A stretch of DNA of 64,000 nt from Sulfurimonas denitrificans DSM 1251 (lineage in GTDB: Bacteria; Campylobacterota; Campylobacteria; Campylobacterales; Sulfurimonadaceae), in the NCBI RefSeq assembly GCF_000012965.1, contig NC_007575.1:496001-560000 (forward strand). The letters run 5' to 3'. Positions within the stretch are counted from its first letter, which is position 1. Every line of letters starts with the position of its first letter. Below are positions 36,534 to 45,921 of the stretch, in pieces. The notes under the pieces are model-generated. The model made no database searches and was not told where the DNA came from. It saw only the letters and a list, made by a program, of their open reading frames with translations. Both the position numbers and the translations under genes were made by a program.

Positions 36534-37031
36534 TTAAACCTTGTTTATATTTAAGAGTATTTTTTTTAACAGGTTTGAAAATAGTTCCGTCTCATCTTGG
36601 CTAAAGGCTTCAAAATACTTACTGCACTCTTTTGAGATGTCATTTAGAGATTTTACTATAAGCTCTTCCCCTTTTTTTGTTAAACAAACAAGCATACATC
36701 TCTTGTCGGACTCATCCTCTTTTCTTGATATGAGATCTCTTTCTTGAAGTCTCTTTAAAACTTTTGTCATCCCGCCCGATGAGAAGATAGTCATATCATA
36801 TAGCTGGGTAGGAGATAGAACTTTGCCATGAGTATAGAGCGATGCTAAAACATCAACCTCTGAGTTTAGCAAATCAAAACGCTCTTTTAAAAAACTCTCT
36901 GAGTGAGAGAAGATAGTTTTGTGGATAAGTGCTATGGGAAAGGTCATCAAAAAAATCTCTGGAAGTTCTTTTGCTTCTACTTTGTCATAAAAGTTAGTGA
37001 TGAGGTCGCTGTTTACTCTATTCTTTTTCAT
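36534..37031 (-). CDS. MarR-family regulator
   Basis: A 165-residue winged-helix regulator (HTH about residues 60-125: LSPTQLYDMTIFSSGGMTKV, then wing EDESDKRCMLVCLTKKG). ATG 37031 is chosen over the frame opening at 37103. It is divergent from the RND efflux operon, and the intervening 94 bases contain a palindrome, so it most likely represses that operon and itself. Confidence 0.88.
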   Translation of the reverse strand: MKKNRVNSDLITNFYDKVEAKELPEIFLMTFPIALIHKTIFSHSESFLKERFDLLNSEVDVLASLYTHGKVLSPTQLYDMTIFSSGGMTKVLKRLQERDLISRKEDESDKRCMLVCLTKKGEELIVKSLNDISKECSKYFEAFSQDETELFSNLLKKILLNINKV

Positions 37032-37090
37032 GACGGAATTATAGCAAAAATTATATCTTTCTGGCAAGACATAATTAAGAGTTTTTTTGG

Positions 37091-37111
37091 TAACATTTTG
37101 CAAAACTATTA
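37091..37111. promoter_or_regulatory. palindromic operator candidate between marR and efflux operon
   Basis: TTTTGCAAAA (37096-37105) is a perfect 10-bp palindrome, centred in a longer imperfect one (37091-37111, TAACA and TATTA flanks). It lies 15-35 bases before the efflux operon start. Size and place suit a MarR dimer. Confidence 0.35.
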
Positions 37112-37125
37112 ATCAAGGATAGCAG

Positions 37126-38358
37126 TTGAGATTTTTTTTACCCATACTTTGCTTACCTCTTTTTCTCTACTCTTATACGTTAGATGAGCTGTTAGAGCTA
37201 TCTCATAAAAATAGGGTTATAGAGTCACAAACACATACGCTAATCTCTAAAGAGCGTTTATATGAGAGTGCTAAAAGCTCATATCTGCCTAGCGTAGATA
37301 TAGGTGGAAGTTACCAAAACGCATATAAAGAGACAGCTGCCACTGCACAGAATTCACTGAAATTTCAAGCATCTTTAAAATACACTATCTATGATGGCGG
37401 GAAAAAAGATAGTTTATACAATCAGCTTGAATCCTCAATTGATTCTAGTAAAAGCACAATTACTGCAACAAAAAACTCTATCTCACTAGATATTGCAAGA
37501 CTATATTTTGAGTATTTTGCACTTGAGGCTGATAAAACTGCTACAACACAAGAGATAGAGCAGTTAAAAGAAGAGCTAAAGAGAGTTGAGTTTTTTTACG
37601 AGGCTGGAGCTATCACAAAAGATGAAGTTGCTAAAATAGACTCAAGAGTAAAAAATACGTTAGTTTTACTCCAAGAGATAGAGTTAAAGAGCCAAAAGGT
37701 AATGCATACCTTTGAGTATTATACCTCTGAGAGAGTTGAAAGTATTGATGGTAATGCAACTATAAAACTACCAAATGAACAGAGTGAAACTATAAGAGCT
37801 GATATAAGAGCGCTTGAGTATGAAGCAGCTTCAGTGTTACATGAATCAAATGTCAAAAAAAGTCAAAATATGCCTGTCGTTTATTTAGATGATACATGGA
37901 GTCACAGCGATTACTATTTTGACAACAAAGCCCTAGAGAGTGGTTTTTTGGTTGAAAATCAAAATATAGCTATGGTAAATGTTTCGTGGAATATTTTTGA
38001 TTTTGGCTCAAGAACAAAAGCTTATGAGTCTAAACTTCAAGAGTATTTGAGTAAAAAGTCCACAATAGAGTATGAAAAGAGCAGGGCAGATGTTGAATAT
38101 CGTCTTGCAAAAAAATCACTCGCTATTGCATTAGCAAAAGTGGAGTCAACAAAAGCAACTTCAGATGCCGCATCCTTAGCGTATGAACTTATAAAGTTTA
38201 AATACCAAAACAAAACTATAGACAATGTTTCTTACCTTGCGGCTCTTAGTGAGAAGTTTAATGCCCAAAGAGATAGCCAAAGAGCTCTGTATGATTTAGA
38301 GATTAAAAAAGCAGAACTGATTTATTTTAGTGGAAAAGATATTAAGGAGTTTTTATAG
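37126..38358 (+). CDS. TolC-family outer membrane efflux protein
   Basis: A 410-residue outer membrane factor that forms the exit duct of a tripartite pump. A signal peptide (FLPILCLPLFLYSYT) is followed by two OEP repeats of long helices (for example KDEVAKIDSRVKNTLVLLQE). The start is TTG 37126 after AAGGA, since no ATG precedes the signal peptide. It is the first gene of the operon and ends immediately before the adaptor gene. Confidence 0.9.
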   Translation: MRFFLPILCLPLFLYSYTLDELLELSHKNRVIESQTHTLISKERLYESAKSSYLPSVDIGGSYQNAYKETAATAQNSLKFQASLKYTIYDGGKKDSLYNQLESSIDSSKSTITATKNSISLDIARLYFEYFALEADKTATTQEIEQLKEELKRVEFFYEAGAITKDEVAKIDSRVKNTLVLLQEIELKSQKVMHTFEYYTSERVESIDGNATIKLPNEQSETIRADIRALEYEAASVLHESNVKKSQNMPVVYLDDTWSHSDYYFDNKALESGFLVENQNIAMVNVSWNIFDFGSRTKAYESKLQEYLSKKSTIEYEKSRADVEYRLAKKSLAIALAKVESTKATSDAASLAYELIKFKYQNKTIDNVSYLAALSEKFNAQRDSQRALYDLEIKKAELIYFSGKDIKEFL

Positions 38359-39459
38359 ATGAAAAATTTAACAATTTTAACAGTAGTTTTATCTCTGTTT
38401 TTAGTTGGTTGTGGTGATGAGAAAAAGAGTACTTCAGTTGCTCCACAAGCTGCAGAAATGCCGCCTTTACCAGTAAAAGCGTATAGTGTAAAGTTTGAGA
38501 GTGCACCTTTAGTAAAGAGCTATTCTGCTCTTCTTAAGCCTTTTAATGAGGTTGAAATAGTAGCAAGAGTGAGTGGAGTGCTTCTTAGTGAGAATTTTAA
38601 AGAGGGTGCATATGTAAAAAAAGGCGATATTCTTTATGAGATTCAAAAAGAGGAATATGCTACGTCTTTAAATGAGGCGAAAGCATCTCTCTTGAAAGCA
38701 GAAGCAAATTTCAACAAAGCGCAAAAAGATTGGGAGCGTAATGAATACCTCTTTAAAAACAGCGCAATTTCTGCACAACAGCGAGATGAACTTTTTTATA
38801 TTTATGAAGATGCAAAAGCTGAGGTAAAAAAAGCAAACGCAGCCGTTGAAAATGCTAAAATTAAATTTGATTATACGACCATAAAAGCCCCAATCAGCGG
38901 TACAATTGGGATGAGTAGCAGTGATGTAGGCTCTTATATAGATGCAACTGAACCAAGCGCAAAGTTAGTGACTATCACAGCGCTAGAGCCAATATATGTA
39001 GAGTTCTCTCTACCGAGTAGTGATGTTACAAAATATATATCTCAAATCAAAAATAGCAAAAAAGTAAACTTAAATGTTGGCGCAAAAATTTATAATGGAG
39101 AGATTGATTTTATAGCTCCTAAGATAGATGCACAAACAGACACGCTACAACTAAGAGCAAAATTTGAAAATCAAAATAGAGAGTTGATAGTCGGCTCTTA
39201 TGCAGAGATTAAAATAGATGGGCTAAGTTATGAGCATGTTGCACAGATTCCTCAAGAGGCTCTTGTTAAAACACAAGATGCAACAATAGTTTTTGTTATA
39301 AAAGATTCAATAGCTTCAATGAGACCAGTTAAGAGTGTACATGTACAAGATGGCATCGCCTATATTGAAGAGGGTCTTTTAGAGGGAGAGAAGATTGTAG
39401 TGAGCAATATTGCAAAATTAAGACCAAACACAAAAGTCACTATTGTGGAAGGCAACTAA
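38359..39459 (+). CDS. RND periplasmic adaptor lipoprotein
   Basis: A 366-residue membrane fusion protein that bridges the inner pump and outer duct. The lipobox is LFLVGCGDE (Cys about residue 18). The biotinyl-lipoyl and coiled-coil hairpin follow (EVEIVARVSGVLLSENFKEG near residue 62, KAPISGTIGMSSSDVGSYID near residue 177). It has a beta barrel and membrane-proximal region to the end. It is sandwiched in the operon with essentially no gaps. Confidence 0.92.
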   Translation: MKNLTILTVVLSLFLVGCGDEKKSTSVAPQAAEMPPLPVKAYSVKFESAPLVKSYSALLKPFNEVEIVARVSGVLLSENFKEGAYVKKGDILYEIQKEEYATSLNEAKASLLKAEANFNKAQKDWERNEYLFKNSAISAQQRDELFYIYEDAKAEVKKANAAVENAKIKFDYTTIKAPISGTIGMSSSDVGSYIDATEPSAKLVTITALEPIYVEFSLPSSDVTKYISQIKNSKKVNLNVGAKIYNGEIDFIAPKIDAQTDTLQLRAKFENQNRELIVGSYAEIKIDGLSYEHVAQIPQEALVKTQDATIVFVIKDSIASMRPVKSVHVQDGIAYIEEGLLEGEKIVVSNIAKLRPNTKVTIVEGN

Positions 39460-39460
39460 A

Positions 39461-42400
39461 ATGTTTTCTATCTTTTTTATAAAGAGACCTGTATTTGCAT
39501 CTGTTATCTCGATACTTATCGTCTTAGCTGGTGTTATTGCTATGCGCTCTTTGCCTATTGGGGAATATCCAAGAGTAATTCCGCCACAAATTGTTGTAAC
39601 GGCAACTTACCAAGGAGCAAGTGCACAAACTATCTCCAAAACTGTTGCTGCACCTCTTGAAGAGCAGATAAACGGAGCTAAAGATATGCTCTATATGAGT
39701 TCAATTGCGGCTGACAATGGAACGCTGAGCATAAGTATATTTTTTAAAGTTGGAACCAATCCTGATGATGCAAAGATAGATGTAAACAATCGTGTTCAAG
39801 CAGCTCTCTCAAGGCTGCCTGAACAGGTTAAGAGACAAGGTGTTAGAGTAAATGAAAAATCACCTGACATGCTTCAAGTTATTATTTTAAATTCGCCAAA
39901 ACAGAGTCGAGATGTTGGCTTTTTATCAAACTATGCTCTTATGAATATAGTAGATGATTTAAAAAGAGTCAAGGGAATCGGTGATGTAACTATCTTTGGT
40001 GCAAAAGATTACTCTATGAGGGTTTGGATAGACCCATCAAAACTCAAAAAATACTCTCTTACAGTTAGTGATTTAGTTACCTCTATACAAGAGCAAAACG
40101 AGCAATATGCCGCTGGTAAGCTCGCAGCAGAGCCAATTTCAAATAAAGAGATGTTTACATATACCATTGAAACACCACAAAGATTTGATGACCCATCACA
40201 ATTCTCAGAGATTATAGTAAGAGCAAATGAAGATGGAAGCTCTCTAAAATTAAAAGATGTAGCGACAATAGAGCTTGGCTCTCAAAGCTATGACATGAAA
40301 AATAAGTTAAATAATGTTCCAGCGGTACCAATTTTAATATTTTTGCAAAGTGGTGCAAATGCGATAGAGACGGCTAAAGAAGTTCGTAAAACAATAGCTT
40401 CTATAAGCGAGAACTTTGTTGAAGATGTTGAGTATGTTATACCTTACGATATTACAGATTTTGTTCAAATCTCTATCAATGAAGTTATTAAAACTTTTGT
40501 AGAAGCAATTATCCTAGTTATTCTTATTATATTTCTATTTTTACAAAATTTCAGAGCAACGCTTATTCCAGTTTTAGCAGTTCCTGTATCTATAGTTGGT
40601 GCGTTTGCAGGAATGTACATGTTAGGCTTTAGTATCAATTTGCTTACGCTCTTTGGGCTAGTTTTAGCCATCGGGATTGTTGTTGATGATGCAATTATTG
40701 TTATAGAAAATGTTGAGAGACACATAAAAGAGGGGCTTAGCCCAAAAGAGGCTTCAATAAAAGCGATGCAAGAGGTCTCAGGTGCATTGATTGCTATTGT
40801 TTTAGTGCTCTCAGCAGTTTTTCTTCCAGTTGCCTTTTTGGGAGGATTAAGTGGAGAGATGTACAGACAGTTCGCTGTTACTATTGTTATCTCACTTGCT
40901 ATTTCAGGGCTTGTTGCTCTTACATTAACACCTGCATTATGTGCTTTAATGCTAAAGCCGATACATAAAGAGCCAAAATATTTCTTCAAATGGTTCAATA
41001 ACTTTTTTGATAGCGCAACAAGAGGCTACTCAAATGCTCTAAAGCTAACAGTTCGCTACTCTTTTTTAAGTATGTTGCTCTTTGGCGGACTTATATATAT
41101 AACTTATGATATGTTTATAAACCTAAAAACAGGGCTTGTTCCAACGGAAGATAAAGGAACTGTTTTCGTCTTTAGTTATAATCCTCCTTCGGCTTCACTC
41201 AGCAGAACAGAGACACTTACTTCAGAGATATATGAGATAGCTTCAAAAGAGAAAGAGAGCATAAAAAATATAGTGCAGTTTGCTGGAATTGATTTTGTTA
41301 CATTTTCACAAAGAACAAATTCAGCTGCTACTATTTTAAAACTTCAACCTTGGGATGAGAGAAAAGACCCAACTCAGCATGCAAGTTATATTGCAGCAGA
41401 TATTAGCAAAAAGCTCTCTCGCACAAGTGATGGATTCTCTTTTGGAGTTGTTCCTCCGCCGATTATGGGTATGGGAATCGCTGGTGGATTTGAGATGTAT
41501 GTACAAAATAGAACTGGCGCAGATTTAAAAGAGTTGCAAAAATATGTAAATGAGATTATCCAAAAGGCAAATCAAAGAGCGGAGTTGGCAGGGGTTAGAA
41601 CTACACTAAATACCTCTGTGCCAAAATACAGTATTAAAGTAGATACTGCAAAAGCTAAATCTAAAGGTGTAAATATTGATGAGATATATCAAACACTCAA
41701 TGCAACTTTTGGAAGCTTTTATGTAAACGATTTTAACTTGCTTGGTAGAACTTACATGGTAAATATGCAAGCAGAAGAGTCATTTAGAAAAACACCACAA
41801 GATTTAGAGAAGATATTTGTCAGAAGCGTACAAGGCGAAATGATTCCTCTTAGCTCATTTGTAACTCTAAAGCAGAGTGTCGGTGCTGATTTAGTTGAGA
41901 GATTTAACCTATTTAGTGCTGCAAAAGTTTCAGGACAAGCCTCTTTAGGATATAGCTCTGGAGATGCACTAAAGGCGATAGAAGAGGTTTCAAATGAAGT
42001 TTTACCTGAGGGCTATAGTATTAGCTGGATAGGAACTGCATATCAAGAAAAACAGATATCAAGTGCTGGAAACTTGGCATTTATATTTGGAATAATATTT
42101 TTATATCTAATACTTGCGGCTCAATATGAGAGATGGCTTATGCCAATAGCTGTTATTTTGGCTGTTCCTTTTGGCATATTTGGCGCTGTTGTTGCAAACC
42201 ATCTAAGAGGATTAGAAAATGATATATATTTTCAAATAGGAATACTAGTTTTAGCTGGTCTTAGTGCTAAAAATGCAATCTTGATAGTTGAGTTTGCGAT
42301 GCAAAAAAGAGCACAGGGAATGGAACTTGTTGAAGCAGTGCTTGAAGCTGCCAAGATTCGTCTGCGCCCTATCATCATGACCTCTTTAGCCTTTACCCTA

Positions 42401-42565
42401 GGGGTTATTCCTCTAGCTATTAGTAGCGGTGCAGGAGCAGCAAGCAGACATTCAATAGGAACAGGAGTAGTTGGCGGAATGTTAGCAGCTACTTTTTTAG
42501 CGATAGTATTTATCCCTCTATTTTATATCTTGGTTTCAAAAATAAGAAACAAAAAAGAGAGTTAA
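39461..42565 (+). CDS. RND (HAE1/AcrB-type) efflux pump
   Basis: A 1034-residue proton-driven inner membrane pump with 12 helices and two large periplasmic loops. Typical blocks are SIFFIKRPVFASVISI at the start, GIVVDDAIIVIENVERH near residue 403 with the paired proton-relay aspartates, and a second-half block GILVLAGLSAKNAILIVEF near residue 927. ATG 39461 is chosen over an earlier in-frame codon inside the adaptor gene. The pump probably exports hydrophobic drugs or metabolites under MarR control. Confidence 0.95.
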   Translation: MFSIFFIKRPVFASVISILIVLAGVIAMRSLPIGEYPRVIPPQIVVTATYQGASAQTISKTVAAPLEEQINGAKDMLYMSSIAADNGTLSISIFFKVGTNPDDAKIDVNNRVQAALSRLPEQVKRQGVRVNEKSPDMLQVIILNSPKQSRDVGFLSNYALMNIVDDLKRVKGIGDVTIFGAKDYSMRVWIDPSKLKKYSLTVSDLVTSIQEQNEQYAAGKLAAEPISNKEMFTYTIETPQRFDDPSQFSEIIVRANEDGSSLKLKDVATIELGSQSYDMKNKLNNVPAVPILIFLQSGANAIETAKEVRKTIASISENFVEDVEYVIPYDITDFVQISINEVIKTFVEAIILVILIIFLFLQNFRATLIPVLAVPVSIVGAFAGMYMLGFSINLLTLFGLVLAIGIVVDDAIIVIENVERHIKEGLSPKEASIKAMQEVSGALIAIVLVLSAVFLPVAFLGGLSGEMYRQFAVTIVISLAISGLVALTLTPALCALMLKPIHKEPKYFFKWFNNFFDSATRGYSNALKLTVRYSFLSMLLFGGLIYITYDMFINLKTGLVPTEDKGTVFVFSYNPPSASLSRTETLTSEIYEIASKEKESIKNIVQFAGIDFVTFSQRTNSAATILKLQPWDERKDPTQHASYIAADISKKLSRTSDGFSFGVVPPPIMGMGIAGGFEMYVQNRTGADLKELQKYVNEIIQKANQRAELAGVRTTLNTSVPKYSIKVDTAKAKSKGVNIDEIYQTLNATFGSFYVNDFNLLGRTYMVNMQAEESFRKTPQDLEKIFVRSVQGEMIPLSSFVTLKQSVGADLVERFNLFSAAKVSGQASLGYSSGDALKAIEEVSNEVLPEGYSISWIGTAYQEKQISSAGNLAFIFGIIFLYLILAAQYERWLMPIAVILAVPFGIFGAVVANHLRGLENDIYFQIGILVLAGLSAKNAILIVEFAMQKRAQGMELVEAVLEAAKIRLRPIIMTSLAFTLGVIPLAISSGAGAASRHSIGTGVVGGMLAATFLAIVFIPLFYILVSKIRNKKES

Positions 42566-42574
42566 TCTTTACAA

Positions 42575-42592
42575 ACGGGGATTTTTCCTCGT
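42575..42592 (+). terminator. hairpin after the efflux operon
   Basis: ACGGGGA pairs with TCCTCGT (one G-T pair) around a four-base T loop just after the pump gene stop. The following bases are only moderately T-rich, so the call is tentative. Confidence 0.45.
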
Positions 42593-42597
42593 TGTGT

Positions 42598-42640
42598 AAT
42601 GTTGCTTCAGATTTGAGATATGTGATATTTTAGCAACATT
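42598..42640. repeat. 9-bp inverted repeat with 25-base spacer
   Basis: AATGTTGCT (42598-42606) is exactly inverted as AGCAACATT (42632-42640). It stands between the efflux operon and the restriction island, where it could mark an insertion boundary or act as transcript structure. Nothing else gene-like is seen in 42566-42769. Confidence 0.5.
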
Positions 42641-42769
42641 CGCGGAAGAACTTAAATTATGCAACTCTCATTAAAATCAACACAATCAATCAAAAAAATT
42701 ATTATTTTAGGGATATTTAACTAAAATCTTTGGACAATTTATAACATTGAATATTAGGGATAAAAACAA

Positions 42770-44779
42770 ATGGCACTATATAAACTCGAAGACCATGTCA
42801 ACGATTGGGTTAAAGCAAAACTTGAAGCACTCAATCTAAAAAATCAAAAAGATTATCATACAGAATCTGCAATTCCTGATTACCTTAAAGAAGCACTGCA
42901 AGGACGAGCTAAAACTGAAAAAAAAACCAACTTTGGCAAACCTGATTTTAGCATTACAAAGTATAAACAAGCCCCTATTGTTATTGAAAATAAACTCGGG
43001 CTAAAAAAACTCATCGAAGAGACAAAAGATGGTGTCAAATTTGATGAAAAATCTATTAGTAATTATGCTGTTAATGGAGCTTTATACTATGCTACAGGTA
43101 TGATTGCATCTGGTAAATATCATGAGGTTATCGCTATTGGGATAGCGGGTGATGGAGATGATGCTATAGAGCTAAAAGTTTACTATGTTTATGGTTCTGG
43201 TGAAAATTCATTTAAGTTACTAGAAAATGTATCCACATTGGACTTTTTAGAAAATCAAAAAACCTTTGATGTATTTTACAAAGATGCTATCCTAACAGAA
43301 GATGAAAAACATGAAATTCTCATCAAATCACAAGCAGAGTTACAAAAATACTCTAAAAGTTTAAATAAACTTATGCACAATCACAATATCACCGCTCCCC
43401 AACGAGTACTATATGTATCTGGTATGTTATTATCGATGCAAAATGTTGTAGATACAAAAGGGACTAAAATTCAAGATGGATTAGTTCCCCAAGATTTAAA
43501 AGGGGTACAAACAGAGTCTAAGCGTGATGCTATTCAGATTGTAAATCAAATTAAAGAATTTCTAACCGCTCGAAATATTCCAATCGAAAAACAAAACCTT
43601 ATGTTGTCAAGTTTTTATGAAATTTCAAAAGATGTACAACGGGATGAATTAGAAATATTAGACAAAGAAGTATCAAAACTCATTGATGGAAAAGCGAGTA
43701 TCAATAAACAGATTTTTACATTCATCTACCACAATATTTTTCTCTCAATTGATGCAATGGCAGGACATCTTGACATCATGGGTGAGATGTATAGTGAGTT
43801 TTTAAAATATGCTTTAGGTGATGGTAAAGAGATAGGAATAGTTTTAACTCCCCCTTATATCACTAAAATGATGACCACAATCTTAGGTGTCAATCAAAAC
43901 AGCAAAGTTATGGATTTAGCAACAGGTTCGGCAGGATTTCTTATCTCTTCTATGGAGATGATGATTGATGATGCAGAAGCTAATTATGGAAAAGAAACAA
44001 CGGCTGCAAAGAAGAAAATTGATATCATCAAAAAAGAACAATTATTAGGAGTGGAACTTAATGCTGAAATGTTCACTCTTGCAGCTACAAATATGATTTT
44101 ACGAGGAGATGGAAGTTCAAATATCCATAAAGGCAATACATTCAATACTCCAGAACAACTCTATACTAGTTTTAAAGCAAATAAACTATTACTCAATCCA
44201 CCATTTAGTTATGATGAAAATGGTATGCCTTTTATAGCTTTTGGTTTGGATAAAATGGAAAAAGGAGGACTTGGAGCTATTATCATCCAAGACTCGGCAG
44301 GAAGCGGAAAAGCAACTAAATCAAATCAAGCAATGCTTAAAAAACACACTCTAAAAGCTAGTATCAAAATGCCTACTGATTTATTTCAACCAATGGCAGG
44401 AGTGCAAACTAGTATCTATGTTTTAGAAGCACACAAGCCGCACGACTTTGAACAAACAGTAAAATTTATCGACTTTAGAAATGATGGTTACAAAAGAACT
44501 AGTCGTGCTTTACAAGAAATAGATGAACCGACAAAGCGATATGCAGATATTGTCAAAATCTACAAAGCAGGGAAAAATGCCAAAGTAGAAGCTCCTTGGA
44601 ACCTAAATGAGGTCTATATAGAGGACTTTATCACCCCAAGCGGAAGTGACTGGAACTTTGACCAACATAAAACTATCGATAGTAAACCAACACTAGAGTA
44701 TTTTAAAAAAACGGTGAGTGATTATCTATCTTGGGAAGTGTCAAATATTTTAAAACAAAGAGGTGATAAGGGAAAGTAG
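42770..44779 (+). CDS. BcgI-like type IIB restriction-modification subunit (nuclease-methyltransferase fusion)
   Basis: A 669-residue protein that joins an N-terminal PD-(D/E)xK nuclease to an N6-adenine methyltransferase. The nuclease part has GKPDFSITKY and PIVIENKLG (D and E-x-K) at residues 56-78. The methyltransferase has a SAM motif VMDLATGSAGFLISSME near residue 383 and catalytic NPPF in LLLNPPFSYDENG near residue 474. There is no helicase, unlike HsdR/HsdM type I. Size and architecture equal BcgI A (about 640 residues), which works with a separate specificity subunit, encoded next. Such enzymes cut on both sides of a bipartite site. Confidence 0.85.
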   Translation: MALYKLEDHVNDWVKAKLEALNLKNQKDYHTESAIPDYLKEALQGRAKTEKKTNFGKPDFSITKYKQAPIVIENKLGLKKLIEETKDGVKFDEKSISNYAVNGALYYATGMIASGKYHEVIAIGIAGDGDDAIELKVYYVYGSGENSFKLLENVSTLDFLENQKTFDVFYKDAILTEDEKHEILIKSQAELQKYSKSLNKLMHNHNITAPQRVLYVSGMLLSMQNVVDTKGTKIQDGLVPQDLKGVQTESKRDAIQIVNQIKEFLTARNIPIEKQNLMLSSFYEISKDVQRDELEILDKEVSKLIDGKASINKQIFTFIYHNIFLSIDAMAGHLDIMGEMYSEFLKYALGDGKEIGIVLTPPYITKMMTTILGVNQNSKVMDLATGSAGFLISSMEMMIDDAEANYGKETTAAKKKIDIIKKEQLLGVELNAEMFTLAATNMILRGDGSSNIHKGNTFNTPEQLYTSFKANKLLLNPPFSYDENGMPFIAFGLDKMEKGGLGAIIIQDSAGSGKATKSNQAMLKKHTLKASIKMPTDLFQPMAGVQTSIYVLEAHKPHDFEQTVKFIDFRNDGYKRTSRALQEIDEPTKRYADIVKIYKAGKNAKVEAPWNLNEVYIEDFITPSGSDWNFDQHKTIDSKPTLEYFKKTVSDYLSWEVSNILKQRGDKGK

Positions 44780-44796
44780 TTTCCCTGCTTAACGAA

Positions 44797-45909
44797 ATGC
44801 TAAATAGTGTTGAGTGGGGAGAAGAAGTTTACTTGAAGGATTTATTTACAATAAAACGGGGAAAAAGATTAACTGTTGAAAATAGAGTTAAAGGAAATCG
44901 TCCATTAATAACTGCTGGTTATGAAAATACTGGGGTTGCTGAATTTATTGGAAATAATAATCAAGAAATATTTCCAGAAGATACAATAACAATTGATATG
45001 TTTGCTAATACTTTTTATCGAAATTATAGTTATTCAGCTGATGATAATATTTTGGTTTTATTTGATAAAGAAAAAATTCCATCAAAAGCTAAAAACTTTA
45101 TTGTTGGTTTGATTAATAAAGTACTTTCTACAAAATTTTCTTATGGTAAACAATATAGAATGGGAAGTTTTGAGGAAACTAAAATCCAACTTCCCATAAA
45201 AAATGGGAAGATAAATTTTTCATTTATGGAAAAATTTATAGCGGAGCTAGAAGCGGAGCATATAGCGGAGCTAGAAGCGGAGCATATAGCGGAGCTAGAA
45301 GCTTATTTGGTGGCAACTGGACTAAAAGATCATACTTTAACGGTTAAAGAACAACAGGTTTTAGATGATTTTGAAAATGGAAAGATTACATTTAAAGAAT
45401 TTACTTATGAAAGCATTTTTAATAAAATTGTTCAAGGCAGAAGACTCACAAAAAATGACCAAATTTCAGGCGATATTCCTTTTGTGATGGCTGGAACAAC
45501 AAATACAGGAGTTGTAAATTATATTTCAAACCCAGTTGCAAGTTTTCCTAAAAATTCAATAACTATAGATATTTTTGGTAATACTTTTTACAGAAGTTAT
45601 AATTTTGGAGCAGGTGATGATACAGGTGTATATTGGAGTGATGAGAAAAATTATTCAAAAGAAACGATGCTGTTTTTTGCAGCATCAATGGGAAAATCGT
45701 TATTTGGAAAATTTGATTTTGGCAAAAAATTAAGAAGTTCACAAAGTTTAAATTTCAAAATGAAACTACCATTTATTAACAAACAGCCAAACTACATAAT
45801 TATGGAAACCTTCATCTCCGCCATCCAAAAACTGGTTATTAAAGATGTAGTATTGTATGCGGATAAAAAAATAGCTACTACAAAAAGTGTTGTAGAGAAA
45901 GAGATATAG
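44797..45909 (+). CDS. restriction-modification specificity subunit (HsdS/BcgI B-like)
   Basis: A 370-residue protein with two homologous target-recognition halves (about 5-160 and 205-365). They share pairs of motifs such as FTIKRGKRLTVENR versus NKIVQGRRLTKNDQ, ITIDMFANTFYRNYSY versus ITIDIFGNTFYRSYNF. Between them is an octapeptide repeat AELEAEHI. It follows the nuclease-methyltransferase gene by 17 bases. ATG 44797 lacks a clear ribosome site; the frame upstream offers only a CTG, so it may be translated by coupling. Confidence 0.88.
   Translation: MLNSVEWGEEVYLKDLFTIKRGKRLTVENRVKGNRPLITAGYENTGVAEFIGNNNQEIFPEDTITIDMFANTFYRNYSYSADDNILVLFDKEKIPSKAKNFIVGLINKVLSTKFSYGKQYRMGSFEETKIQLPIKNGKINFSFMEKFIAELEAEHIAELEAEHIAELEAYLVATGLKDHTLTVKEQQVLDDFENGKITFKEFTYESIFNKIVQGRRLTKNDQISGDIPFVMAGTTNTGVVNYISNPVASFPKNSITIDIFGNTFYRSYNFGAGDDTGVYWSDEKNYSKETMLFFAASMGKSLFGKFDFGKKLRSSQSLNFKMKLPFINKQPNYIIMETFISAIQKLVIKDVVLYADKKIATTKSVVEKEI
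45241..45302 (+). repeat. 24-bp in-frame tandem repeat in specificity gene
   Basis: Copies at 45241-45264 and 45265-45288 are identical, and a partial copy runs 45289-45302. Each encodes the spacer octapeptide between the two recognition halves. Copy change keeps the frame and should change helix length, as known for the TAEL repeats of EcoR124-type subunits. Confidence 0.92.
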
Positions 45910-45921
45910 AGGAGTTTATCA

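Noticed and set aside
42659-42724. 21-codon ORF before the restriction island
   Set aside because: No ribosome site, no conserved look, and it lies in a low-complexity AT-rich leader.
42770-44779. Plain type I HsdM
   Set aside because: An added N-terminal nuclease domain with E-x-K and no separate HsdR makes a BcgI-like type IIB enzyme more likely.
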